Part shown: in pieces, positions 22,701 through 35,565 of the stretch
How the letters are laid out: each line of letters begins with the position of its first letter
How positions within the stretch are numbered: the stretch's first letter is position 1
Assembly: GCF_963576545.1 (NCBI RefSeq)
Contig: NC_083639.1
Location: forward strand, 28,603,329-28,667,328
From: Limanda limanda
Lineage: Eukaryota; Chordata; Actinopteri; Pleuronectiformes; Pleuronectidae
Direction of reading: 5' to 3'
DNA length: 64,000 nt
Program-made: the position numbers and the translations under genes
Notes under the pieces: generated by a model
The model's input: only the letters and a program-made list of their open reading frames with translations
Told to the model about the DNA's origin: nothing
The model's database searches: none

Positions 22701-23852
22701 ATGAAAATATGGAAGTAGAGTTCTGTAAGCATCAATGCTACATGAAGCAGGACATTCGGGGCATTGTCACATTCGTCTCGTCGAGGTCTTTCAGAATATC
22801 CAGGTCCCCTTCTTATATCTCTCTCCATTAAAGACCTTGCTCCAGAAGAGTGCCACCTATGTGGCATTCACATATGTGATAGAGCACTCTGAGACCTTTC
22901 CAAACATGTCTCTTTCTCACCCTTGACAGCTTCCATTGAGAAGATATAGGACTTTAGCAAACAGAAAAAAATAACTTTTGCTGCCCCCTAGCTCTGCACA
23001 GGAAGGAGCCACAGCTATGATTCCAACACTGGGCCAATCAGGTCGATGAAACCTTTCCGTCCCTGCCTGGATCAAGGCTCTAAGATGAAGTATGGCCGAG
23101 TTGGCCCCATTCACCTTGTTTGGCAAGAGGGAGTCAGGGTGTATGAGTGTTCATGGGCTCTGAGAGTCTGGGGCCTTGTTGGAACTTTCGACCAAAACAA
23201 TAACTTACAGGGCTGATTCTCACATATGTCATAGAGCTCTTCAAGAGCTTTCGGGAACAACTGGGCCTGTGTCCGAAAGCCTCTCGGTTGAGTAGTTAAG
23301 GCAATTTAGCTTCCAGGTCAAGAGGTCGTCTACAAACGAGGCCTAGTCGAGTGACATTTCGGGGCTCTACTCGACCATATGACCACTTAGAGACTAGCAA
23401 CCACTGTTACCTAAAAGCCATTATCCTCATGAAGTAGTGAGTCAAATATGATTTATGTAAACCGACAGGAAGTCCTGCAAAATTGATGGTGAACTTCAGG
23501 AGGTTGCCTCATTGGCATAGATTAAAATGTGGAGGCGTGAAAATTTCCTGCCTCCACATTTCCATCTATTCAGAGCAATCATAGATGAAAATATGGAAGT
23601 AGAGTTCTGTAAGCATCAATGCTACATGAAGCAGGACATTCGGGGCATTGTCACATTCGTCTCGTCGAGGCCTTTCAGAATGTCCAGGTCCCCTTCTTAT
23701 ATCTCTCTCCATTAAAGACCTTGCTCCAGAAGAGTGCCACCTATGTGGCATTCACATATGTGATAGAGCACTCTGAGAGCTTTCCAAACATGTCATTTCT
23801 CACCCCTGACTGTTTCCATCGAGGAGATAGAGCACTTCAATGAGTTAAGTTT
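16799..23852. repeat. 884-bp tandem repeat, eight units, with 2,651-bp higher-order repeat
   Basis: CTAGCTCTGCACAGG occurs at 16802, 17685, 18569, 19453, 20336, 21220, 22104 and 22988, spacings 883-884. Longer similarity repeats every three units: the stretches at 16948-17214 and 19599-19865 are identical, as are many bases of 17341-17529 and 19992-20180, a 2,651-base period. Every unit contains the hairpin-type motif ATAGATGAAAATATGGAAG. Short frames of 60-85 codons recur in each unit on both strands. I see no start context, splice signal or conservation beyond the repeat, so I do not call them genes. Confidence 0.93.
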
Positions 23853-25350
23853 CCCATCCCCCACCCCAATGCCAGAGGCCAAAAAGGATTTCAGGAGCTA
23901 TTGACCAGGAGAGGATTTTTTGACCGTCGCCAATTGAGCTGATATTCAGATATGCGATAGCCCTTGCATAGACGCACAATGTGTGAAATTTTGGTGCTTC
24001 CTGTCGCTAACCCTGAGAATAGAAAACAATAATTCCATCTTCCTGATTTGTACATTTTCACATTGAAATTTTACTCATCTTTACCAACATGCCATGTCGT
24101 TTGTGAACGACCTATTTGATTTCTGTCCAGGGGTCTGTTGTCAACAACGAGAGGGCAGTCAGTGATGATAGTTGGAAGACTTTTGGAGCATGTTTTGTCC
24201 CAAATGTCGTCCCAGCTATATCTCGCCCCCACTGCCTTTGTAGATGGCCCAGAGTGCTCTGCATAGCTGATTTTCTCAATGTTCTCAGTGCTTTTGTTCC
24301 CATGATATAGGACTTAAAAAATGAGGAATTTTGGACCTTTTGCGCCCTCTAGTGTCAGTATTAAAAACTATTCAAGTTAGGGAGAGGTACACCAGGGACC
24401 TCCTTCCTATGAGCTTTCTGAAAACTTGTATTTCGTCGCCCTACGACTTAGTTAAAATTTGACCTTTGACCTTTTCAAAGGTGAAGGGTCATGGAGGAGC
24501 TTGGTGAGAATGCTACAAAACTCACTTACTCCCACGGCTGTACTCGATTTGTAATTGAAATGACATAGCTCGGTGTTTGGGATGTCAAATTCTAAATTGT
24601 GCCCATCCCCCACCCCAATGCCAGAGGCCAAAAAGGATTTCAGGAGCTATTGACCAGGAGAGGATTTTTTGACCGTCGCCAATTGAGCTGATATTCAGAT
24701 ATGCGATAGTCCTTGCATAGACGCACAATGTGTGAAATTTTGGTGCTTCCTGTCGCTAACCCTGAGACTAGAAAACAATAATTCCATCTTCCTGATTTGT
24801 ACATTTTCACATTGAAATTTTTCTCATCTTTACCAACATGCCATGTCGTTTGTGAACGACCTATTTGATTTCTGTCCAGGGGTCTGTTGTCAACAACGAG
24901 AGGGCAGTCAGTGATGGGAGTTGGAAGACTTTTGGAGCATGTTTTGTCCCAAATGTCGTCCCAGCTATATCTCGCCCCCACTGCCTTTGTAGATGGCCCA
25001 GAGTGCTCTGCAAAGCTGATTTTCTCAATGTTCTAAGTGCTTGTGTTCCCATGATATAGGACTTTAAAAATTAGGAATTTTGGACCTTTTGCGCCCTCTA
25101 GTGTCAGTATTAAAAACTATTCAAGTTAGGGAGAGGTACACCTGAGACCTCCTTCCTCTGAGCTTTCTGAAAACGTGTATTTCGTCGCCCTACGACTTAG
25201 TTAAAATTTGACCTTTGACCTTTTCAAAGGTGAAGGGTCAAGGAGGAGCTTGGTGAGAGTGCTACAAAACTCACTTATTCCCACGGCTGTACTCGATTTG
25301 TAGTTGAAATGACATAGCTCGGTGTTTGGGATGTCAAATTCTAAATTGTG
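23853..25350. repeat. Two tandem 749-bp units
   Basis: CCCATCCCCCACCCCAATGCC begins at 23853 and 24602, and a third start (CCCATCCCCCACACA) follows at 25351. The two copies differ at few positions. Both contain TTTTGCGCCCTCTAGTGTCAG. No gene is recognised in them. Confidence 0.9.
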
Positions 25351-25620
25351 CCCATCCCCCACACATATATGGACTTCAATGTAATGAAGGCACAAACGTA
25401 GCACTTTAGGGCAACCCTTTTATTTTTATTAATAAATGGTTGTAAATGTGAAGTAAAGGCAATTTTCAATAAAAAATATGGACTTAAATGTAATGAAGGC
25501 ACAAATGTAGCACTTTAGGGCAACCCTTTTATTTTTATGAATACATAGTTGTAAATGTGAAGTAAGGGAAATTTTCAATAAAAAACGGAAATTGGAATTG
25601 GAATTAAAAAGTTGTGTTAT
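25351..25620. repeat. Two 109-bp tandem units
   Basis: ATATGGACTT(C/A)AATGTAATGAAGG begins at about 25367 and 25476, each followed by GGCAACCCTTTTATTTTTAT. It lies directly between the 749-bp units and the second telomere-like block. Confidence 0.8.
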
Positions 25621-25639
25621 ACTGCCATCTAGTGGTTAG

Positions 25640-25750
25640 GGTTAGAGCTGGAATTTAATTCTGGAATCGATTTAATTCCAACTTCCATTTTCATCACTAC
25701 AGATAGAAATCTGGGTTGGAATATGGGTTGACTTCCATTTCGTATTGACT
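25640..25750. repeat. Degenerate inverted TTCCA-type motifs before telomere-like block 2
   Basis: TTAATTCCAACTTCCATTTTCATC and GACTTCCATTTCGTATTGAC resemble both the satellite unit and the hairpin-type motif. They show that the motif family extends to the right border of the repeat block. Confidence 0.5.
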
Positions 25751-25759
25751 TTGAATGGG

Positions 25760-26213
25760 AATCTCCTAACCCTAACCCTAACCCTAACCCCAACCCTAAC
25801 CCTAACCCTAACCCTATCCTCCAGATGAATCCTCGTGTTAATGTGGCCTGAGGGTCGTCCTGCACAACTAAACCTAACCCTAACCCAAACCCAAACCCTA
25901 AACCTAACCCTAACCCTAACCCTAACCCTAACCCTAACCCTAACCCTAACCCTAACCCGAACCCTAACCCGAACCCTAACCCTAACCCTAACCCTAACCC
26001 TAACCCTAACCCCAACCCCAACCCCAACCCTAACCCTAACCCTATCCCCGAACCCTAACACGAACCCTAACCCTAACCCTAACCCGAAACCCAACCCCAA
26101 CACCAACACCAACCCGAACCCTAACCCAAACCCTAACCCAAACCCTAACCCCAACCCCAACCCGAACCCTAACCCTAACCCTAACCCGAACCCTAACCCT
26201 AACCCACAGTGGT
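25760..26213. repeat. Interstitial telomere-like block 2
   Basis: CCCTAA repeats with the same variants and the same spacer (TCCTCCAGATGAATCCTCG at about 25818) as block 1, in the same orientation. Together the blocks frame about 23.4 kb. Unique sequence starts right after it (CACAGTGGTAAAACATC). Confidence 0.95.
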
Positions 26214-27980
26214 AAAACATCATGTTGCTTTCTGCATAAAAGCTTTGAGTGAATCACTGAACAAAAACAGTCAATTTCTGGCATGAGAAGGCAAATGATT
26301 TGGAATTTTTTCAAGCCGCAACTGAAGATGATAAAGATTTAAATGAATTCCTGTGAAGACTTATCGAGTTTTGTTTCACATGATTTTCACTAGTGGTCGT
26401 CTTCAATTTAGAATCTGTTCTGTCTCATTTGTTTATTCTGTTCCTTGCAGACTGTTTTCCTAAAATCCAAGACGAGGGTTTAAAGTTTTAATAAACTTAA
26501 TATTTAGCTGCAACCAGAAAACCCTTATTAGATGAAAGCAAAAGAACAAGAGTCTCTAAAGCTCCACTGATTTACAGAGGGCTGATTAAAATCACAGAAC
26601 TAGAAAGACTCTCTATTTTAAAGTATTAATTAGACTCGTATATATTATTTTGTGTCTTTAATCTGATTTTAAACTTGTTTTTTATCATCTTCTTTTGTTG
26701 TACTGCTTCCTCTGGTTCAATGGAAGTTAAGGCTTCCTATTCTATTCTTTTCTATTCTATGAACTTTCTACAGAGATATCAGTGTGTATTTATGTTTTCT
26801 GACATACAATAATATGAAAACAGAGATGTTAATAATCAGTGTTTATAATTAACAGTAAAAGATTTTGTTTCCTATACATATTACTTTATGGTTAAGATGT
26901 AAAATGTGAAGCCTCCACTACATTTCCTTTTTCATAAGGTTTCAATCAGTAGTAGAAATTCACTCCCACACAAAATCCATATCACTGCGGCTCTATTCTT
27001 TCCTCTTCGTAAAGAATGACACACACCAGGTTTCCTGTGAGAACACAAACTTGTTTAGTTGTGACAGTCGAGTCAGATAGTGACAAACTGTCCGAGCTGG
27101 ATATTCACCGAACTGACAGGAGGAGCTGATGAAGCATTTCCTCCCAGGATGAGATGAACAAGGCCAACGACAATACAACCAAACAACCTTTATGTGGTGA
27201 AGTAACTGCTGAGATCCGGCTGAAGTTACACAAACTCACACGTGAGCGTGAACTCGAGCTGATGATTCAACGCACAACCTGGTTAACAAATGTCCTAAAT
27301 GAAGGGAAACATATCAACATTTCCTGCTGCTTCATTCAGCTGTTATTTCTATAATAACAAGTTTGATTTAAGTAGCTTAATATTCTTTTTTAACGTTAAA
27401 AAGCTGGTAATTTATTTTATTAATGCAAATATATGGTAAATGTTGTTTATCTATATATTGCTTTCTAGTCTTGATGACCGCTCGTACATCGGCATGGGGA
27501 TCGAGCAGCCAGTTTAGCTAAATATCAGAAAATTATTTTATTTTCCTCATTAAAAAACGCAGGTATTGTATCAGTATTTTTCTCAGGATAATATATATAT
27601 ATATATATGCAACATGTACCACAAAATATACTGTATGTTGGGTTTCTATAAATTCAATTTTCATATAGGCTGTTAGACAATTACTTTCTGAATGACTAAT
27701 ATGTCAAGTCCATAAAGTAAAGTACTTTTCAATCTTGTTCCATCTCTCACCTTTGATGAGAGGAAAACGTGATGGAGTAATTCATGACGTGTGATATCTC
27801 TGCTCGTGCTTTACTCACCGGGAACTTTAATCACGACCAACGGCTCCATGCTTGTGCTTTAAGTGATATTAAACTGGCATGTGATTTGGACGAGAACGGC
27901 AATGAAAATACGAATTAGCCGGAACAAAAGCAGGCTGATGACTGGTTCTTAATTAGCTGTGCGACACCGAGCGGGTGTGG

Positions 27981-28031
<51 letters not shown>

Positions 28032-29468
28032 GGAGCTCCTGGCTATAATGTTCACGACGGCTCATTCAAGCCACGGATTTGTGTTTGAATCCCTCTTTCA
28101 CCAGCTCGTGCTCGCAGACACACACAGCTGGTGTGACTCTGCTCCTCCATCATAAACACACACTCCTTCATCCTGCTCACGTGTGTGTGTAACCAAAACA
28201 ATCCGTCTCCATCTCCTGTGGATTCACAGACACAAAGTTGCATCATCTTCCGTTTGATCCTCCTCTGGAGCTCGGGCCCCAAACACGAGCACCAGCTAAA
28301 CTCTGAGGATTCCTAATGAACTTTCTTCACTCATTTCTGCCCCAAATCTACATTTTATTATAAAACATGATCCTGGGAGATCGTTTTTTCTTCCTTGCAC
28401 CATCTGGTTTCACATCGACTCAGCGCCGGCTCGTGGGATCGGCCCGGTTCTGCTGCAGCGTCCGACCTGTCAGCCGGGGATCAGCTCCACTGGAGCGTCC
28501 GGACCGTTTCACTAACTGACACCGACGAGAGACTCAGGAGGACAAATGTTTTCTCAGGGGCGGAGCTGCCCTGCAGGTTTCAAATGAGTTTATTAAAACC
28601 ACCGAGGAAGTCATGGTTTTATCTGTTTACTAAGATTACACCTAAACTACTACTAACTAACTTTGAGGAAGGAAGTCATATCAGTCAGGGAATAACCCAG
28701 TACAGTCTCTTGTGGATCTGGATTTCCACTTCCTTCAACATCTTCATTGATTTTGGATCTTTATGAAAACAAATCAGACTCATAAAGACGTATTAGAGGA
28801 CTGATGGTTATAACTCTGAGCAATTTGGTGCAGATCCAAATAATAATCCAGATGCACTGGTGTGATTGTTGTGGGGATCCGTGTCATTTTATTATGTTTA
28901 TACCATAGTTTTTAATAATGCTGGCATATCTGAGGTCATTTTATAATATGTAAATTAAAAATTGAATTTGAGACGTCAATAGAAATTAAATGACAACCTG
29001 AGCTGGACCAAATGTGAGACATTACTCAGAAGATTAAGGAAACTGCAGGAAATGACGAGGCCGATTTGAGCAGGAACAAACAAGAGCAAACACACACACA
29101 CACAAACACACAAACACACAAAGAGGATTGAGGCTTTTTCAAATGTGTTGCTTAATATCCTGCTTAAGACACAAATCCAAAGATCCTTCTACCCGTGTTT
29201 GTTATAAAACGTCTCTCCCCCCCTCATTATTCTCCTGTGATCTCATCCGATCTGATCTCATCTCTCCTCCCTCAGTCTCCGTCTCTCCTCATCCCTCCAT
29301 CCGTCCCGAGAGCCAAACTCCATCAAGTCCCAAAGTGCTTTTATCAAACAGGTTTGTCAGAAAGTGCTTTGCGGAGATCGGCGAACAACAAATACAGATT
29401 AGAAGAAAAACAAAAGATAAAAGCGAGGAAGTACAAACACATCCCAGATGACAAGATAAGGGTTAGAT

Positions 29469-29524
<56 letters not shown>

Positions 29525-30150
29525 CAGTTAGAATTAGCTTTGGTTACAAGGGGCTGAAGAAGACAGGGAAACAGGTTCCAGTGTGTTTTCTCTCTCCCAG
29601 TCTCTCCTCCCTCATCGTCCTTGTGGAAGCTAATAAAGTCATAATTGCCACTTAATGTAAAAACCTGTTAAAATGTGATCAAATATTTATTAGGTTGTTT
29701 TGGGAAATGTCGCCGTTATCCTCTGTTGTTTCATAAAGTGAGTTTCTCCGAGTAACAGCAGATTTTATGGAACAAAACCAAAGAGCAGTCAAATATAATT
29801 GGACATGGAAATAAAGCAAATGTCTCCATGAGGGTTTGATTTAAGAAAAGATGAAGAGACAACTTCTCTCCACTGATGCTGCAGAAACGAAAACCCCGGG
29901 CTAAGAGAAAATAATATTCACAGTGTTCAACTGTTGTTGAGTGTTAAAGAGTTATTAATACAAAATTGTCTCCATGTCTCAAACAACAAATTGACATTCT
30001 GCTTCAGTCGACTCTATTGGACCATTTGAGGATACAACTCTTCTGATGAAGCTCAGTATGTGAAGATGGATGAAATGAGAGCAGCTCCAAAGTGAAGCCA
30101 AAATATCTGGATCACCCCCCCGGCTTTATTATTGGTGGTAAACTCTGCCT
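26214..30150. other. Non-coding DNA, start of the long right-hand intergenic or intronic region
   Basis: No coding exon is recognised on either strand. It holds a (TA)n at about 27588-27608, a (GA)n at about 27979-28030 and a (GT)n of about 55 bases at 29468-29522. The stretch at about 27770-27960 has balanced base use and homeodomain-type cores (TTAATTAGC) and could be a conserved regulatory element, which only cross-species comparison can show. Confidence 0.4.
29468..29522. repeat. (GT)n microsatellite
   Basis: Uninterrupted GT repeat of about 27 units. The Val/Cys open frames across it are artefacts. Confidence 0.98.
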
Positions 30151-30154
30151 CTTC

Positions 30155-30530
30155 TAGAATCAGAATCAGAATCAGAATGTATTTATTGCCAAGTAGGTTT
30201 ACACCTACCTGGAATTTGCTCTGGTTATTGGTGCATACAATGAACAAAGAAACATAAAAACAGAATAAATACACCACACATAAGAAAAACAATTAAAAAC
30301 AATATATATTTACTCACTATTTACTTCGTATTTACTCACTTTTTCTAATATTTATACAAAGTAACATTTATTTAAACATAAACATATCTATATAAAACTA
30401 TATAAAAGATAAAAGATTTAAAAAGTGAAGTAATAGTGAAATGCAAAATGCAAAACAGTGACAGTGTCAAATTGCAATATGCAATGTAATGCAGTATAAT
30501 TTAATATAATATAATATAATATGTGTTAAT
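30155..30530 (-). mobile_element. 3' end of a non-LTR retrotransposon with (TTCTGA)n tail
   Basis: On the - strand the sequence ends GGCAATAAATACATTCTGATTCTGATTC, a poly(A)-signal-like AATAAA followed by TTCTGA repeats, as in truncated RTE/Expander-type LINE tails of fish. No reverse transcriptase remains. Family assignment is from memory of the tail pattern and is tentative; the 5' limit is uncertain. Confidence 0.45.
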
Positions 30531-30706
30531 TGTTAATAATCTATGTTACGATATGGGACATAGATGAAGTAGATATAAGTTTGTTCTCAGGTGGTTTCTG
30601 TCATTTTCTGTAGTTTTAATCACGCGTGTTCCTGAAGTTTGATTTACTGGTAAGACCGAAAATACCACGGCTCCATTCCATGACCGGTATTGGAGAGACT
30701 CTAAAC

Positions 30707-31309
30707 CAGACATGGGCAAAGTACGGCCCGCGGGCCATATACGGCCCGTTGGGCTTTTTAATCCGGCCCGCCGAACTTGTCTTCCAAACTTCCAAATTAT
30801 TAAAAAACAAACCATCAATTTAGTAGTACTTAAATGGCACGTACTTATAGCACTTTGTAGTTTTGCTTTATTCAGGAAGAAATCATACTTTCTTGATTCT
30901 TGTTGTTCTGGGTTTGAACCCTCGGGGTTGAATGAACTTATTGTAAGTCGCTTTGGATAAAAGCGTCAGCTAAATTAAATTTGCCCGGGAGTGTTGGTGT
31001 TATAGGGCTTGAAAAGGCACATGATCTCCCACTTTTTCCCTTTGCACTGTGAGCCCTTCTGTAAAATGAGAGGATCAAGGAAACGAAAAGTGGACAATGA
31101 GTGCCGAGCAGAAGGCGAGTTTTTGTTAAATGGCCTTGCAAAGAAGTGCTTTGCTACTTGGTAAAGGCCAAATCCTTTCATGTAATGATTTTTCCATGTC
31201 ATTTATATTAGTTCACAAAAACACTCCATCCATCTGTTCCTGGCCCGGCCCCTCTGTCAAATTTTAGAACCCAATGTGGCCCGCGAGTCAAAAAGTTTGC
31301 CCACCCCTG
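30707..31309. mobile_element. Non-autonomous hAT-type element, 603 bp, TSD CTCTAAAC
   Basis: The 8-bp duplication CTCTAAAC stands at 30699-30706 and 31310-31317. Ends are CAGACATGGGCAAAG on the left and CTTTTTGACTCGCGG...CCACCCCTG on the right. Read inward, the right end is CAGGGGTGGGCAAAC, an imperfect match to the left end. GGCCCGCGGGCC next to the left end is a further hAT-like sub-terminal feature. There is no transposase frame. Confidence 0.9.
30895..30982 (+). mobile_element. SINE remnant nested in the hAT element
   Basis: GGGTTTGAACCCTCGG resembles an RNA polymerase III B box, and GTAAGTCGCTTTGGATAAAAGCG is the tail shared by many fish SINEs and L2-like LINEs. The two are only about 35 bases apart, so most of the SINE body is missing. 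Confidence 0.6.
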
Positions 31310-31317
31310 CTCTAAAC

Positions 31318-31710
31318 TATCAGAGATATTTTCGCTTCATTTCCGTAGAGGTGGGAGGAAGTTGAGATGTGTTGTCCATCTTTATTTACAGTCTGTGCTC
31401 ACAGGGAAGTTATTATGAGAAACACACTTGTTTGTATGAATAGTGGAACCTTGTCCAGTCTGACATTCTCCAACGCTGCTCAGTTGTCATCTTCCTGTTT
31501 TCTACTTTGTGCACTTTGAGTTGAATGCTATCATCCATACACTTAACAGCCAGCCTCCATATGAAATAATAATAATAATAATTTATAAAGCTTCTTTCAA
31601 AAGACGGACAAAATGTCACATTACAGCTGGAAATCTGCCTCCCACCTCCATCCTGTCTCTCTGCGAGTGGTCATTATCTGTTAGTCTTTTCTGTTCATCA
31701 ACACGTGTGT

Positions 31711-31743
<33 letters not shown>

Positions 31744-32717
31744 ATGCACCTTTCCTGTTACAGTACACTGTTTCTTCTTTCTCCCTTTTCAGTCCCAGTT
31801 GCTGCTGCAGTTTGTTAACATCATCCCACAGAGCCACACTCTATAACCCAGCGAGTGTGTGTATATCTGTGTCAGTGCACATGGGTGTTTGTGTGTATTT
31901 GATTCAATGCGAGTCCTCTGCATGCATCCCTGTGTGTGTCTGGATCTGCACGTGTGTGTTTGTCGCCTGTGTCTCTGTGTGTGTGTGTCTTCCCTGCAGC
32001 TGTGTATTCATGCAGGGACGGAATCGGCCGGCTGCTGCTGTTGAGAGCTGCTGTCCACTGCTATTCAGGACCAATACAAATCAACACACACACAATCACA
32101 ACACACACACACACACACACACACACATTCTTGAGGATCTTCTTTTCTTACGCAAGGCATCGGTCCCTAATAACCGGTCCCTTTTCCCTTTTACTCTTAT
32201 CATCTTGATATTATGCTTTGATTTTCTTCCAATTTTTTTTTTTTCTTAATGTTGCTACAGGACAATGTGGTTCTCCTCATTCCTCCAAAGGAAATTATGT
32301 AATAAAACTGTTAAATATGCTAAAAAACAAGGTCACTCAGAATATACACCTATAGTAAATGAATCATCACCTAAGCAACTGTTAAATATAAAGTATGAAA
32401 CTATAAATATCTGTTTGGTTATTCTGTTTCAGTGCCGACTGTCCAGTAGAGACGTTGGTCTCTCTCTCTCTCTCTCTCTCACTCTATCACAAACCTCATT
32501 CTCTCCTTTCTTCTTCTTCTTCTTGACGGTGGGCGTTTACATTCTACACTTACACTCAAATCTCACACGGTGGCTTGACCTCTTTTGATGGATTTAGCGA
32601 AACAGAGAAAAAAATCCAAGGAGGATAAGACACCCGTGCCCTGGAGGAAGATTTCACCTCCGGATTCTTAGAAACTGCCGACTGCAATTGCTGTATGTAA
32701 ACATACGTGGATGTTGC
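31318..32717. other. Non-coding DNA with microsatellites
   Basis: Holds (ATA)n at about 31567, (GT)n at about 31706-31742, (CA)n at about 32100-32128 and a (CT)n at about 32458-32480. The open frames here run through these repeats. No gene seen. Confidence 0.5.
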
Positions 32718-32725
32718 ATTCAGAT

Positions 32726-33719
32726 TAGGGCTGCAACTAACGACTCTTCTGATAGTCGATTAGTCACCGATTATTGAAACGATTAATCGACTAATCGGAT
32801 TATGAATGACACAAATTCTCAACTGCTCTTATTTAGCAAACAGCTTTTAAATTTAGCTTGAGGTTGTTCGAGGCATGTGGTGACTGAAAATAAAGGCAAT
32901 AAAAATTGATACTTTATTCAAAAAAAATGTCTTTTAATAAACTTTGTAGCATGTAAGGGTACTGCTGACACAAAAGCAAAGACAAATCAAGTTTTGTCCA
33001 TTTAAAACCAAGGACAGGCAAAGTGCTAATAAAAAAAATAAATTAAAAATCAAGTATTCATTTTTCCTGTTAACAAAAATGACAGGGAAAGTAACAGCAA
33101 TAAAAACATCAACAAACGAAACTACAGTCTTCTTCAGACTAAATAATTGTGATTAAAACAAGACGTTTGTCAGGCAATAGGATAACATAACGCTTTTAAA
33201 CTCGTTAATAAAAAGTTTAAACCATATTTTTGTAATGGATGCTAGAATCCTGCGCGCAGGTATCTACGTTTATATATAACATCTGACAGAGGAGAGTCCG
33301 CATCGTCTCCGTTACGAAGTCACACGTGACTCCTCCTCCTCAAATGCGTGTGTCCTGCTTCCATGGAGAGCAGGTCCTCTGTACAGATACTGCAGGTAGT
33401 TTTTTTTGGGCTGTTACGGGTGAAGTTCTCCGGAACTTTTTACTTTCTGGTACGCGATGCTGCTGCAGCGGAGGACGCCATCGGACCGTGTTTTGACGCT
33501 ATTGCACATGCGCGACTTTCAGAGATAGGAAGGGAGCGAGATGGCTCACTCCTCAGTTGCTTTCATCAGCACCTCCGGTAAAACGACGTTTGGTTCCGCT
33601 GCGCGGCACGAGAAACACGTGCTATGACGTAACCAACGAATCATCGACTAGTAAATTCGTCGGCGACTATTCCTGTCATCGATTTTTGTCGACAACGTCG
33701 ACTAATCGTTGCACCCCTA
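32726..33719 (+). mobile_element. Non-autonomous hAT-type element, 994 bp, TSD ATTCAGAT
   Basis: Ends are TAGGGCTGCAACTAACGA and TCGTTGCACCCCTA, flanked by ATTCAGAT at 32718-32725 and 33720-33727. It is a sibling of the element at 56632-57663. Near the right end a 28-codon frame (33541-33627, starting MAHSS) is shared with the sibling and may be a transposase N-terminal scrap. The interior is AT-rich and otherwise non-coding. Confidence 0.93.
33541..33627 (+). pseudogene. 28-codon open frame conserved between two hAT siblings
   Basis: Starts MAHSSVAFISTSGKTTFG and ends at TGA. The same frame, with few substitutions, is at 57485-57571 in the sibling element. A Ser/Thr-rich N-terminus before a lost BED finger would fit a deleted hAT transposase, but nothing in these 28 residues proves it. 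Confidence 0.4.
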
Positions 33720-33727
33720 ATTCAGAT

Positions 33728-35557
<1,830 letters not shown>

Positions 35558-35565
35558 GTAAAAAC

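Noticed and set aside
16948..23843. Recurring 60-88-codon frames on both strands in the 884-bp units
   Set aside because: They recur only because the unit recurs, overlap each other on both strands, and have no domain or exon signal.
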